From positions 1 through 64,000 of the forward strand of contig JAUJYZ010000250.1 of assembly GCA_033675265.1 (NCBI GenBank): a stretch of 64,000 bases of DNA, written 5' to 3'. This DNA comes from Actinostola sp. cb2023 (lineage: Eukaryota > Cnidaria > Anthozoa > Actiniaria > Actinostolidae). Of this stretch, positions 1-15,000 are shown in pieces; positions within the stretch are counted from its first letter, which is position 1; every line of letters starts with the position of its first letter. A model generated the notes under the pieces. It saw nothing but the letters and a program-made list of their open reading frames with translations. It had not been told where the DNA came from and searched no databases. Position numbers and translations under genes: made by a program.

Positions 1-3000
1 ATAGACGGGGACTGGGGAGGGTTTATATAAGGGGAGGGTTTATAGACGGGGACTGGGGAGGGTTTATATAAGGGGAGGGTTTATAGACGGGGACTGGGGA
101 GGGTTTATATAAGGGGAGGGTTTATAGACGGGGACTGGGGAGGGTTTATATAAGGGCAGGGTTTATAGACGGGGACTGGGGAGGGTTTATATAAGGGGAG
201 GGTTTATAGACGGGGACTGGGGAGGGTTTATATAAGGGGGTTTATATACTGGGGAGGGTTTTTATAGATAGACGGGGACTGGGGGGAGGGTTTATATAAG
301 GGGAGGGTTTATAGACGGGGACTGGGGAGGGTTTATATAAGGGCAGGGTTTATAGACGGGGACTGGGGAGGGTTTATATATAAGGGGAGGGTTTATAGAC
401 GGGGACTGGGGAGGGTTTATATACTGGGGGAGGTTTATTTATAGACGGGGACTGGGGAGGGTTTATATAAGGGGAGTTATAGACGGGGACTGGGGAGGGT
501 TTATATAAGGGGAGGGTTTATAGACGGGGACTGGGGAGGGTTTTATATACGGGGGGGAGGGTTTATATAGGGAGGGTTTATAGACGGGGACTGGGGAGGG
601 TTTATATAAGGGGAGGGTTTATAGACGGGGACTGGGGAGGGTTTATATAAGGGAGGGTTTATAGACGGGGACTGGGGAGGGTTTTATAGGGGGGGGGGTT
701 TTTAGACGGGGACTGGGGAGGGTTTTTATAGACGGGGACTGGGGAGGGTTTATATATATGGGGAGGGTTTATAGACGGGGACTGGGGAGGGTTTATATAA
801 GGGGAGGGTTTATAGACGGGGACTGGGGAGGGTTTATATAAGGGGAGGGTTTATAGACGGGGACTGGGGAGGGTTTATATAAGGGGAGGGTTTATAGACG
901 GGGACTGGGGAGGGTTTATATAAGGGGAGGGTTTATAGACGGGGACTGGGGGGTTTATATTTATATAAGGGGGAGGGAGGGTTTATAGACGGGGACTGGG
1001 GGGTTTATATAAGGGGAGGGTTTATAGACGGGGACTGGGAGGGTTTATATATAGGGGAGGGTTTATAGACGGGGACTGGGGAGGGTTTATATAAGGGGAG
1101 GGTTTATAGACGGGGACTGGGGAGGGTTTATATATGGGGAGGGTTTATAGACGGGGACTGGGGAGGGTTTTATATAGGGGAGGGTTTATAGACGGGGACT
1201 GGGGAGGGTTTATATATAAGGGGAGGGTTTATAGATAGGGGACTGGGGAGGGTTTATATAAGGGGAGGTTTTTATAGACGGGGACTGGGGAGGGTTATAT
1301 ACGGGGAGGGGAGGGTTTATAGACGGGGACTGGGGGGGAGGGTTTATATAAGGGGAGGGTTTATAGACGGGGACTGGGGAGGGTTTATATAAGGGGAGGG
1401 TTTATAGACGGGGACTGGGGAGGGTTTATATAAGGGGAGGGTTTATAGACGGGGACTGGGGAGGGTTTATATAAGGGGAGGGTTTATAGACGGGGACTGG
1501 GGAGGGTTTATATAAGGGGGGAGGGTTTATAGACGGGGACTGGGGAGGGTTTATATAAGGGGGAGGGTTTATAGACGGGGACTGGGGAGGGTTTATATAA
1601 GGGGAGGGTTTATAGACGGGGACTGGGGAGGGTTTATATAAGGGGAGGGTTTATAGACGGGGACTGGGGGAGGGTTTATATAAGGGGGAGGGTTTATAGA
1701 CGGGGACTGGGGAGGGTTTATATATAGGGGAGGGTTTATAGACGGGGACTGGGGAGGGTTTATATAAGGGGAGGGTTTATAGACGGGGACTGGGGAGGGT
1801 TTATATAAGGGGAGGGTTTATAGACGGGGACTGGGAGGGTTTTTATATAAGGGGAGGGTTTATAGACGGGGAGGGTTTATAGACGGGGACTGGGGAGGTT
1901 TTTATAGGGGGGGGTTTATAGACGGGGACTGGGGGGGTTTATATAAGGGGAGGTTTATAGACGGGACTGGGGAGGGTTTATATAAGGGGAGGGTTTATAG
2001 ACGGGGACTGGGGAGGGTTTATATAAGGGGAGGGTTTATAGACGGGGACTGGGGAGGGTTTTATATAAGGGGAGGGTTTATAGACGGGGACTGGGGAGGG
2101 TTTATATAAGGGGAGGGTTTATAGACGGGACTGGGACTGGGGGGAGGGTTTATATAAGGGGAGGGTTTATAGACGGGGACTGGGGAGGGTTTATATAAGG
2201 GGAGGGTTTATAGACGGGACTGGGGAGGGTTTTTATATAAGGGGGGGTTTTTATAGAGGGGGACTGGGGGGAGGGTTTATATAGGGGAGGGTTTATAGAC
2301 GGGGACTGGGGAGGGTTTATATAAGGGGAGGGTTTATAGACGGGGACTGGGGAGGGTTTATATAAGGGGAGGGTTTATAGACGGGGACTGGGGAGGGTTT
2401 ATATAAGGGGGAGGTTTATAGACGGGGACTGGGGAGGGTTTACTGGGGAGGGTTTATAGACGGGGACTGGGGAGGTTTTTATATAAGGGGAGGGTTTATA
2501 GACGGGGACTGGGGAGGGTTTATATAAGGGGAGGGTTTATAGACGGGGACTGGGGAGGGTTTTATATAAGGGGAGGGTTTATAGACGGGGACTGGGGAGG
2601 TTTATATAGGGGGAGGTTTATAGACGGGGACTGGGGAGGGTTTTATATAAGGGGGAGGGTTTTTATAGACGGGGACTGGGAGGGTTTATATATAAGGGGA
2701 GGGTTTATAGACGGGGACTGGGGAGGGTTTATATAAGGGGAGGGTTTATAGACGGGGACTGGGGAGGGTTTATATAAGGGGAGGGTTTATAGACGGGGAC
2801 TGGGGAGGGTTTATATAAGGGAGGGTTTATAGACGGGGACTGGGGAGGGTTTATATAAGGGGAGGGTTTATAGACGGGGACTGGGGAGGGTTTATATAAG
2901 GGGAGGGTTTATAGACGGGGACTGGGGAGGTTTATATATGGGGAGGGTTTATAGACGGGGACTGGGGAGGGTTTATATAGGGTTTATAGACGGGGACTGG

Positions 3001-6000
3001 GGAGGGTTTATATAAGGGGAGGGTTTATAGACGGGGGGGACTGGGGAGGGTTTATATAAGGGGAGGGTTTATAGACGGGGACTGGGGAGGGTTTATATAA
3101 GGGGAGGGTTTATAGACGGGGACTGGGGAGGGTTTATATAAGGGGAGGGTTTATAGACGGGGACTGGGGAGGGTTTATATGGGGAGGGTTTATAGACGGG
3201 GACTGGGGAGGGTTTATATAAGGGGAGGGTTTATAGACGGGGGACTGGGGAGGGTTTATATAAGGGGAGGTTTTATACGGGGACTGGGGAGGGTTTATAT
3301 AGGGGAGGGTTTATAGGGGACTGGGGAGGGTTTATATAAGGGGAGGGTTTATAGACGGGGACTGGGGAGGGTTTATATAGGGGGGGACTGGGGTTTTATA
3401 GAGGGGGACTGGGGAGGGTTTATATAAGGGGAGGGTTTATAGACGGGGGACTGGGGAGGGTTTATATAAGGGGAGGGGGTTTATAGACTGGGGGGACTGG
3501 GGAGGGTTTATATAAGGGGAGGTTTATAGACGGGGACTGGGGGACTGGGGAGGGTTTATATACGGGGACTGGGGAGGGTTTTTATAGACGGGGACTGGGG
3601 GAGGGTTTATATAAGGGGAGGGTTTATAGACGGGGACTGGGGAGGGTTTATATAAGGGGAGGGTTTATAGACGGGGACTGGGGAGGGTTTATATATGGGG
3701 AGGGTTTATAGACGGGGACTGGGGAGGGTTTATATAAGGGGAGGGTTTATAGACGGGGACTGGGGAGGGTTTATATAAGGGGAGGGTTTATAGACGGGGA
3801 CTGGGGAGGGTTTATATATAGGGGAGGGTTTATAGACGGGGACTGGGGGAGGGTTTATATAGGGGAGGGTTTTATAGACGGGGACTGGGGAGGTTTTTAT
3901 AGGGGGGGTTTATAGACGGGGACTGGGGAGGGTTTTTATATAAGGGGAGGGTTTATAGACGGGGACTGGGGAGGGTTTATATAAGGGGAGGGTTTATAGA
4001 CGGGGACTGGGGAGGGTTTTATATAAGGGGAGGGTTTATAGACGGGGACTGGGGAGGGTTTATATAAGGGGAGGGTTTATAGACGGGGACTGGGGAGGGT
4101 TTATATAAGGGGGAGGGTTTATAGACGGGGACTGGGGAGGGTTTATATAAGGGGAGGGTTTATAGACGGGGACTGGGGAGGGTTTATATAAGGGGAGGGT
4201 TTATACGGGGGGACTGGGGAGGGTTTATATAAGGGGAGGGTTTATAGACGGGGACTGGGGAGGGTTTATATAAGGGGAGGGTTTATAGACGGGGACTGGG
4301 GAGGGTTTATATAAGGGGAGGGTTTATAGACGGGGACTGGGGAGGGTTTTATATAAGGGGAGGGTTTATAGACGGGGACTGGGGAGGGTTTATATAAGGG
4401 GAGGGTTTATAGACGGGGACTGGGGAGGGTTTATATAAGGGGAGGGTTTATAGACGGGGACTGGGGAGGGTTTATATAGGGGAGGGGACGGGGGGAGGGT
4501 TTATATAAGGGGAGGGTTTATAGACGGGGACTGGGGGGGTTTTTATAAGGGGAGGGTTTATAGACGGGGACTGGGAGTTTATATAAGGGGAGGGTTTATA
4601 TAGACGGGGACTGGGGAGGGTTTATATACGGGGACTGGGAGGGTTTATAGACGGGGACTGGGGGGGGTTTATATAAGGGGAGGGTTTTTATAGACGGGGA
4701 CTGGGGAGGGTTTATATAAGGGGAGGGTTTATAGACGGGGACTGGGGAGGGTTTATATAAGGGGAGGGTTTATAGACGGGGACTGGGGAGGGTTTATATA
4801 TAGGGGAGGGTTTATAGACGGGGACTGGGGAGGGTTTATATAAGGGGAGGGTTTTATAGACGGGGACTGGGGAGGGTTTATATAAGGGGAGGGTTTATAG
4901 ACGGGGACTGGGGAGGGTTTATATAAGGGGAGGGTTTATAGACGGGGACTGGGGAGGGTTTATATAAGGGGAGGGTTTATAGACGGGGACTGGGGAGGGT
5001 TTATATAAGGGGAGGGTTTATAGACGGGGACTGGGGAGGGTTTATATAGGGGGAGGGTTTATAGACGGGGACTGGGGAGGGTTTATATAAGGGGGAGGGT
5101 TTTTATAGACGGGGACTGGGAGGGTTTATATAAGGGGAGGGTTTATAGACGGGGACTGGGGAGGGTTTATATAAGGGGAGGGTTTATAGACGGGGACTGG
5201 GGAGGGTTGGGGAGGGAGGGTTACGGGGGGAGGGTTTTATAGACGGGGGTTTATATACGGGGAGGGTTTATATAAGGGGAGGGTTTATAGACGGGGACTG
5301 GGGAGGTTTTTATATAAGGGGAGGGTTTATAGACGGGGACTGGGGAGGGTTTATATAAGGGGAGGGTTTATAGACGGGGACTGGGGAGGGTTTATATAGG
5401 GGGGAGGGTTTATAGACGGGGACTGGGGAGGGTTTATATAAGGGGAGGGTTTATAGACGGGGACTGGGGAGGGACTGGGGAGGGTTTATAGACGGGGACT
5501 GGGGGGTTTATATAGGGGAGGGTTTATAGACTGGGGACTGGGGAGGGTTTATATATAGGGGAGGGTTTATAGACGGGGACTGGGGGAGGTTTTTATATGG
5601 GGAGGGTTTATAGACGGGGACTGGGGAGGGTTTATATAAGGGGGAGGGTTTATAGACGGGGACTGGGGAGGTTTTTATATATGGGGAGGGTTTATAGACG
5701 GGGACTGGGGGGGTTTATATAAGGGGAGGGGTTTATAGACGGGGACTGGGGAGGGTTTATATAAGGAGGGAGGGTTTATACTGGACTGGGGAGGGTTTAT
5801 ATAAGGGGAGGGTTTATAGACGGGGACTGGGGAGGTTTTTATATAGGGGAGGGTTTATAGACGGGGACTGGGGAGGTTTTTATATAAGGGAGGGTTTATA
5901 GACGGGGACTGGGGAGGGTTTATATAAGGGGAGGGTTTATAGACGGGGACTGGGGAGGGTTTATATAAGGGGAGGTTTTTATAGACGGGGACTGGGGAGG

Positions 6001-9000
6001 GTTATATAAGGGGAGGGTTTATAGACGGGGACTGGGGAGGGTTTTTATATAAGGGGAGGGTTTATAGACGGGGACTGGGGAGGGTTTATATAAGGGGGAG
6101 GGTTTATAGACGGGGACTGGGGAGGGTTTTTATATAAGGGGAGGGTTTATAGACGGGGACTGGGGAGGGTTTATATAAGGGGAGGGTTTATAGACGGGGG
6201 ACTGGGGAGGGTTTATATAAGGGGAGGGTTTATAGACGGGGACTGGGGAGGGTTTATATAAGGGGAGGGTTTATAGACGGGGACTGGGGAGGGTTTTTAT
6301 ATGGGGGAGGGGAGGGTTTGGGGAGGGTTTATAAGGGGAGGGTTTATATATAGGGGGACTGGGGAGGGTTTATATATGGGGAGGGTTTATAGACGGGGAC
6401 TGGGGAGGGTTTATATAAGGGGAGGGTTTATAGACGGGGACTGGGGAGGGTTTATATAGGGGAGGGTTTATAGACGGGGGGGACTGGGGAGGGTTTTATA
6501 TAAGGGGAGGGTTTATAGAGGGGAGGGGGACTGGGGAGGGTTTATATAAGGGGAGGGTTTATAGACGGGGACTGGGGAGGGTTTATATAAGGGGAGGGTT
6601 TATAGACGGGGGGACTGGGGAGGGTTTATATAAGGGGAGGGTTTATAGACGGGGACTGGGGAGGGTTTATATAAGGGGAGGGTTTATAGAGGGGGGACTG
6701 GGGAGGGTTTATATATATGGGGAGGGTTTATAGACGGGGACTGGGGAGGGTTTATATAAGGGGAGGGTTTATAGACGGGGACTGGGGAGGGTTTTATATA
6801 AGGGGAGGGTTTATAGACGGGGACTGGGGAGGGTTTATATATGGGGAGGGTTTATAGACGGGGACTGGGGAGGGTTTATATAAGGGGGGAGGTTTATAGA
6901 CGGGGACTGGGGAGGGTTTATATAAGGGGAGGGTTTATAGACTGGGGGGGACTGGGGAGGGTTTATATATGGGGAGGGTTTATAGACGGGGACTGGGGAG
7001 GGTTTATATAAGGGGAGGGTTTATAGACGGGGACTGGGAGGGTTTATAGGGGGGGGGAGGTTTTATAGACGGGGGGACTGGGGAGGGTTTATATAAGGGG
7101 AGGGTTTATAGACGGGGACTGGGGAGGGTTTATATATGGGGAGGGTTTTTATAGACGGGGACTGGGGAGGGTTTATATAAGGGGAGGGTTTTATACGGGG
7201 ACGGGGACTGGGGAGGTTTTTATATAAGGGGAGGGTTTATAGACGGGGACTGGGGAGGGTTTATATAAGGGGAGGGTTTATAGACGGGGACTGGGGGAGG
7301 GTTTATATAAGGGGAGGGTTTATAGACGGGGACTGGGGGGGGGTTTACTGGGGAGGTTTTTATACGGGGGGAGGTTTTATGGGGAGGGGGGACGGGGGGG
7401 AGGGTTTATATATAGGGGGGGGTTTTTATAGACGGGGACTGGGGGAGGGTTTATATAAGGGGAGGGTTTATAGACGGGGACTGGGGAGGGTTTATATATA
7501 GGGGAGGGTTTTTATAGACGGGGACTGGGGAGGGTTTATATAAGGGGAGGTTTTTATAGACGGGGACTGGGGAGGGTTTATATAAGGGGAGGGTTTATAG
7601 ACGGGGACTGGGAGGGTTTATATAAGGGGAGGGTTTATAGACGGGGACTGGGGAGGGTTTATAAGGGAGGTTTATAGACGGGGACTGGGGAGGGTTTATA
7701 TATGGGGAGGGTTTATAGACGGGGACTGGGGAGGGTTTATATAAGGGGAGGGTTTATAGACGGGGACTGGGGAGGGTTTATATAAGGGGAGGGTTTATAG
7801 ACGGGGACTGGGGAGGGTTTATATAAGGGGAGGGTTTATAGACGGGGACTGGGGAGGGTTTATATAAGGGGAGGGTTTATAGACGGGGACTGGGGAGGGT
7901 TTATATAAGGGGAGGGTTTATAGACGGGGACTGGGGGGGTTTATATATGGGAGGGTTTATAGACGGGGACTGGGGGGATGGGGAGGGTTTATAGACGGGG
8001 GACTGGGGAGGGTTTATATATGGGGAGGGTTTATAGACGGGGACTGGGGAGGGTTTATATATAGGGTTTATAGGGGAGGGGGGTTTATAGAGGGGAGGGG
8101 AGACGGGGGGAGGGTTTATATGGGGGGAGGGTTTATAGACGGGGACTGGGGAGGGTTTATATAAGGGGAGGGTTTATAGACGGGGACTGGGGAGGGTTTA
8201 TATAAGGGGAGGGTTTATAGACGGGGGAGGGTTTTTATATAAGGGGAGGTTTATAGGGGAGGGAGGGTTTTATATATATGGGAGGGTTTATAGACGGGGA
8301 CTGGGGAGGGTTTATATAAGGGGAGGGTTTTTATAGACGGGGACTGGGGAGGGTTTATATAAGGGGAGGGTTTTTATAGACGGGGGACTGGGGAGGGTTT
8401 TTATATAAGGGGAGGGTTTATAGACGGGGACTGGGGAGGGTTTATATAGGGGGGAGGGTTTATAGACTGGGGGGGACTGGGGAGGGTTTATATAAGGGGA
8501 GGGTTTATATAGACGGGGACTGGGGAGGGTTTATATAAGGGGAGGGTTTATAGACGGGGGACTGGGGAGGGTTTATATATAGACGGGGAGGGTACTGGGG
8601 GGGGTTTTTATAGACGGGGACTGGGGGGGGGTTTATAATGGGGTTTATAGACGGGGACTGGGGAGGGTTTATATAGGGGAGGGTTTATAGACGGGGACTG
8701 GGGAGGGTTTATATATAGGGGAGGGTTTATAGACGGGACTGGGGGAGGGTTTATATAAGGGGAGGGTTTATAGACGGGGACTGGGGAGGGTTTATATAAG
8801 GGGAGGGTTTATAGACGGGGACTGGGGAGGGGGTTTATATAAGGGGGAGGGTTTATACGGGGGGGGGGGGGTTTATATAGGGGAGGGTTTATAGACGGGG
8901 AGGGGGGAGGTTTTATATAAGGGGAGGGTTTTTAGACGGGGACTGGGGAGGTTTTATAAGGGGGAGGTTTATAGACGGGGGGACTGGGGAGGGTTTATAT

Positions 9001-12000
9001 AAGGGGAGGGTTTATAGACGGGGACTGGGGGGGGTTTATATAAGGGGAGGGTTTATAGACTGGGGGGGACTGGGGAGGGTTTATATAGGGGGGAGGTTTA
9101 TAGACGGGGACTGGGGAGGGTTTATATATAAGGGGAGGGTTTATAGACGGGGACTGGGGAGGGTTTATATGGGGAGGGTTTATAGACGGGGACTGGGGGG
9201 GTTTATAGGGGAGGGTTTATAGACGGGGACTGGGGGGGGGTTTATATAAGGGGGAGGGTTTATAGACGGGGACTGGGGAGGGTTTATATAAGGGGAGGGT
9301 TTTTATAGACGGGGACTGGGGAGGGTTTATATAAGGGGAGGGTTTATAGACGGGGACTGGGGAGGGTTTATGGGGAGGGTTTATATAAGGGGAGGGTTTA
9401 TAGACGGGGACTGGGGAGGGTTTATATATAAGGGGAGGGTTTATAGACGGGGACTGGGGAGGGTTTATATAAGGGGGGAGGGTTTATAGGGAGGGGGGAC
9501 TGGGAGGGGGTTTATATAGGGGAGGGGTTTATAGACGGGGACTGGGGAGGGTATATATATAGGGGAGGGTTTATATAGACGGGGACTGGGGAGGGTTTAT
9601 ATAAGGGGAGGGTTTTATAGACGGGGACTGGGAGGGTTTATATAAGGGGAGGGTTTATATAGACGGGACTGGGGGGTTTTATATAGGGGGGGGAGGGTTT
9701 ATGGGGAGGGGGGATATAAGGGGAGGGTTTATAGACGGGGGGAGGGTTTATATATAGGGGGAGGTTTTATAGACTGGGGGGACTGGGGGGGTTTATATAC
9801 GGGGGAGGGTTTATATTTATAGACGGGGACTGGAGGGTTTATATAAGGGGAGGGTTTATAGACGGGGACTGGGGAGGTTTTTATATAGGGGACTGGGGGG
9901 TTTATAGACGGGGACTGGGGAGGGGGAGGGTTTATATATAGGGGGAGGGTTTATAGACGGGGACTGGGAGGTTTTTATATAGGGGAGGGTTTATAGACGG
10001 GGACTGGGGAGGGTTTATATAAGGGGAGGGTTTATAGACTGGGGGACTGGGGAGGTTTTTATATAAGGGGAGGGTTTTTTATAGACGGGGACTGGGGAGG
10101 GTTTTTATATAAGGGGGAGGGTTTATAGACGGGGACTGGGGAGGGTTTATATAAGGGGAGGGTTTTTATAGACGGGGACTGGGGGGAGGTTTATATGGGG
10201 AGGGTTTATAGACGGGGATGGGGGGGAGGGTTTTTATATATAGGGGAGGGTTTATAGACGGGGACTGGGGAGGGTTTATATAAGGGGGGGTTTTATAGAC
10301 GGGGGACTGGGGAGGGTTTTATATAAGGGGAGGGTTTATAGACGGGGACTGGGGAGGGTTTTATATAAGGGGAGGTTTTATACGGGGACGGGGACTGGGG
10401 AGGGTTTATATAAGGGGAGGGTTTATAGACGGGGACTGGGGAGGGTTTATATGGGGGGGAGGGACGGGGACTGGGGAGGGTTTATATAGGGGGGAGGGTT
10501 TATAGACGGGGACTGGGGGAGGTTATATAAGGGGAGGGTTTATAGACGGGGACTGGGGAGGGTTTATATAAGGGGAGGGTTTATAGACGGGGACTGGGGA
10601 GGGTTTTTATAAGGGGAGGGTTTATAGACGGGGACTGGGGAGGGTTTATATAAGGGGGAGGGTTTATAGACGGGGACTGGGAGGGTTTATATAAGGGGGG
10701 TTTATATAGGGGACTGGGGAGGGACTGGGGAGGGTTTATAGGGACTGGGGGTTGGGGAGGGTTTATAGACGGGGGGGAGGGGAGGGTTTTAGACGGGGAC
10801 TGGGGAGGGTTTATAGACGGGGACTGGGAGAGGTTTATATATGGGGGGAGGGGTTTATAGACGGGGGGGGTTTATATAAGGGGAGGGTTTATAGACGGGG
10901 GGACTGGGGAGGGTTTATATAAGGGGAGGGTTTATAGACGGGGAGGGGGGGAGGGTTTATATAGGGGAGGGTTTATAGACTGGGGAGGGGGGACTGGGGA
11001 GGGTTTATATAGGGGAGGGTTTATAGACGGGGACTGGGGAGGGTTTATATAAGGGGAGGGTTTATAGACGGGGACTGGGGAGGTTTTTATATAAGGGGAG
11101 GGTTTATAGACGGGGACTGGGGAGGGTTTATATAAGGGGGAGGTTTTTTAGGGTTTATAGACGGGGACTGGGGAGGGTTTATATAAGGGGAGGGTTTATA
11201 GACGGGGACTGGGGAGGGTTTATATAAGGGGAGGGTTTTTATAGACGGGGACTGGGGAGGGTTTATATGGGGAGGGTTTATAGACGGGGACTGGGGAGGT
11301 TTTATATAAGGGGAGGGTTTATAGAGGGGGGGACTGGGGGGTTTATATACGGGGGGGAGGTTTTATAGACGGGGACTGGGGAGGTTTTTATATAGGGGAG
11401 GGTTTATAGACGGGGACTGGGGAGGGTTTATATAAGGGGAGGGTTTATAGACGGGGACTGGGGAGGGGTTTATATAAGGGGAGGGTTTATAGACGGGGAC
11501 TGGGGAGGGTTTATATAAGGGGAGGGTTTATAGACGGGGACGGGGACTGGGGAGGGTTTATACTGGGGAGGGTTTATAGACGGGGACTGGGGAGGGTTTA
11601 TATAAGGGGAGGGTTTATAGACGGGGACTGGGGAGGGTTTATATAAGGGGAGGGTTTATAGAGGGGGACTGGGGAGGGAGGGTTTATATAAGGGGAGGGT
11701 TTATAGACGGGGACTGGGGAGGGTTTATATAGGGGAGGTTTATAGACGGGGACTGGGGAGGGTTTATATAAGGGGAGGGTTTATAGACGGGGACTGGGGA
11801 GGGTTTATAGGGGAGGGTTTATAGACGGGGACTGGGGAGGGTTTTATAAGGGGAGGGGTTTATAGACGGGGGGGACTGGGGAGGGTTTATATAAGGGGAG
11901 GGTTTATAGACGGGGACTGGGGAGGGTTTTATATAGGGGGGGGGGTTTATAGACGGGGACTGGGGAGGGTTTATATATGGGGAGGGTTTTTATAGACGGG

Positions 12001-15000
12001 GACTGGGGAGGGTTTATGGGAGGGGGGGGACTGGGGGAGGGTTTATATAAGGGGGGGGGGTTTATAGACGGGGACTGGGGAGGGTTTATATAGGGGGGAG
12101 GGTTTATAGACGGGGACTGGGGAGGGTTTATATAAGGGGAGGGTTTATAGACGGGGACTGGGGAGGGTTTATATAAGGGGAGGGTTTATAGACGGGGGGG
12201 AGGGTTTATATGGGGAGGGTTTATAGACGGGACTGGGGAGGGTTTATATAAGGGGAGGGTTTATAGACGGGGACTGGGGAGGGTTTATATAAGGGGAGGG
12301 TTTATAGACGGGGACTGGGGAGGGGTTTATATAAGGGGAGGGTTTATAGACGGGGACTGGGGAGGGTTTATATAAGGGGAGGGTTTATAGACGGGGACTG
12401 GGGAGGGTTTATATAGGGGAGGGTTTATAGACGGGGACTGGGGAGGGTTTATATAAGGGGGAGGGTTTATAGACGGGGACTGGGGAGGGTTTATATACGG
12501 GGGGAGGTTTTATAGAGGGGGGACTGGGGAGGGTTTATATAAGGGGAGGGTTTATAGACGGGGACTGGGGAGGGTTTATATAAGGGGAGGGTTTATAGAC
12601 GGGGACTGGGGAGGGTTTATATAAGGGGAGGGTTTATAGACGGGGACTGGGGAGGGTTTATATAAGGGGAGGGTTTATAGACGGGGACTGGGGAGGGTTT
12701 ATATAAGGGGAGGGTTTATAGACGGGGACTGGGGAGGGTTTATATAAGGGGAGGGTTTATAGACGGGGACTGGGGAGGGTTTATATAAGGGGAGGGTTTT
12801 ATAGAGGGGAGGGTTTTTTATAGGGGGGGGGACTGGGGAGGGTTTATATATGGGGAGGGTTTATAGACGGGGACTGGGGAGGGTTTATATAAGGGGAGGG
12901 TTTATAGACGGGGACTGGGGAGGGTTTATATAAGGGGAGGGTTTATAGACGGGGACTGGGGAGGGTTTATATAAGGGGAGGGTTTATAGACGGGGACTGG
13001 GGAGGGTTTATATAGGGGAGGGTTTATAGACGGGGACTGGGGAGGGTTTATATAAGGGGAGGGTTTATAGACGGGGGACTGGGGAGGGTTTATATAAGGG
13101 GAGGGTTTATAGACGGGGGGACTGGGGAGGGTTTATATATAGGGAGGGTTTATAGACGGGGACTGGGGAGGGTTTATATAAGGGGAGGGTTTATAGACGG
13201 GGACTGGGGAGGGTTTTATATAAGGGGAGGGTTTATAGACGGGGACTGGGGAGGGGTTTATATATGGGGAGGGTTTATAGACGGGGACTGGGGAGGGTTT
13301 ATATATGGGGAGGGTTTATAGACGGGGGGAGGGTTTTATATAAGGGGAGGGTTTATAGACGGGGACTGGGGGGAGGGTTTATATAAGGGGAGGGTTTATA
13401 GACGGGGACTGGGGGGGGGGTTTATATAAGGGGAGGGTTTATAGACGGGGACTGGGGAGGGTTTATATAAGGGGAGGGTTTATAGACGGGGACTGGGGAG
13501 GGTTTATATATGGGGGGAGGTTTTTATAGACGGGGGACTGGGGAGGGTTTATAGAGGGGAGGGTTTTACGGGGACTGGGGGGACTGGGAGGTTTTTATAT
13601 ATGGGGAGGGTTTATAGACGGGGACTGGGGAGGGGTTTATATAAGGGGAGGGTTTATAGAGACGGGGACTGGGGAGGGTTTATATAAGGGGAGGGTTTAT
13701 AGACGGGGACTGGGGAGGGGTTTATATAAGGGGAGGGTTTATAGACGGGGACTGGGGAGGGTTTATATAAGGGGAGGGTTTATAGACTGGGGGACTGGGG
13801 AGGTTTTATATAAGGGGAGGGTTTATAGACGGGGACTGGGGAGGGTTTATATAAGGGGAGGGTTTTTATAGGGGACTGGGGAGGGTTTATATAAGGGGAG
13901 GGTTTATAGACGGGGACTGGGGAGGGTTTATATAAGGGGAGGGTTTATAGACGGGGACTGGGGAGGGTTTTTATAAGGGGAGGGTTTATAGACGGGGACT
14001 GGGGAGGGTTTATATAGGGGGAGGTTTTTATAGACGGGGACTGGGGAGGGTTTATATAAGGGAGGGTTTATAGACGGGGACTGGGGAGGTTTATATAAGG
14101 GGAGGGTTTATACGGGGACTGGGGAGTTTTTTAGGGGAGGGTTTATAGGGGACTGGGGAGGGTTTATATGGGGAGGGTTTATAGACGGGGAGGTTTATAT
14201 AAGGGGAGGGTTTATAGACGGGACTGGGGAGGGTTTTATGGGGGGGAGGGTTTATAGACGGGGACTGGGGAGGGTTTATATAGGGGAGGGTTTATAGACG
14301 GGGACTGGGGAGGGTTTATATAAGGGGAGGGTTTATAGACGGGGACTGGGGACTGGGGAGGGTTTATATAAGGGGAGGGTTTATAGACGGGGACTGGGGG
14401 GGGGTTTATATAGGGGGGAGGGTTTATAGACGGGGACTGGGGAGGGTTTATATAAGGGGAGGGTTTATAGACGGGGACTGGGGAGGGTTTATATAAGGGG
14501 AGGGTTTTATAGCGGGGGACTGGGGAGGGGTTTATATAAGGGGAGGTTTTTATAGAGGGGGGACTGGGGAGGGTTTATATATGGGGAGGGTTTATAGACG
14601 GGGACTGGGGAGGGTTTTTATATAAGGGGAGGGTTTATAGACGGGGACTGGGGAGGGTTTATATATGGGGAGGGTTTATAGACGGGGACTGGGGAGGGTT
14701 TTTATATATGGGGAGGGTTTATAGACGGGGACTGGGGAGGGTTTATATAGGGGGGGTTTATAGACGGGGACTGGGGGGGTTTTTATATAAGGGGAGGGTT
14801 TATAGACGGGGACTGGGGGGAGGGTTTATATAAGGGCAGGGTTTATAGACGGGGGACTGGGTGGGGAGGGTTTATATAAGGGGAGGTTTATAGACGGGGA
14901 CTGGGGAGTTTATATAAGGGAGGGTTTTTACGGGGATGGGGATACTGGGGAGGGTTTATATAAGGGGAGGGTTTATAGACGGGGACTGGGGAGGGTTTAT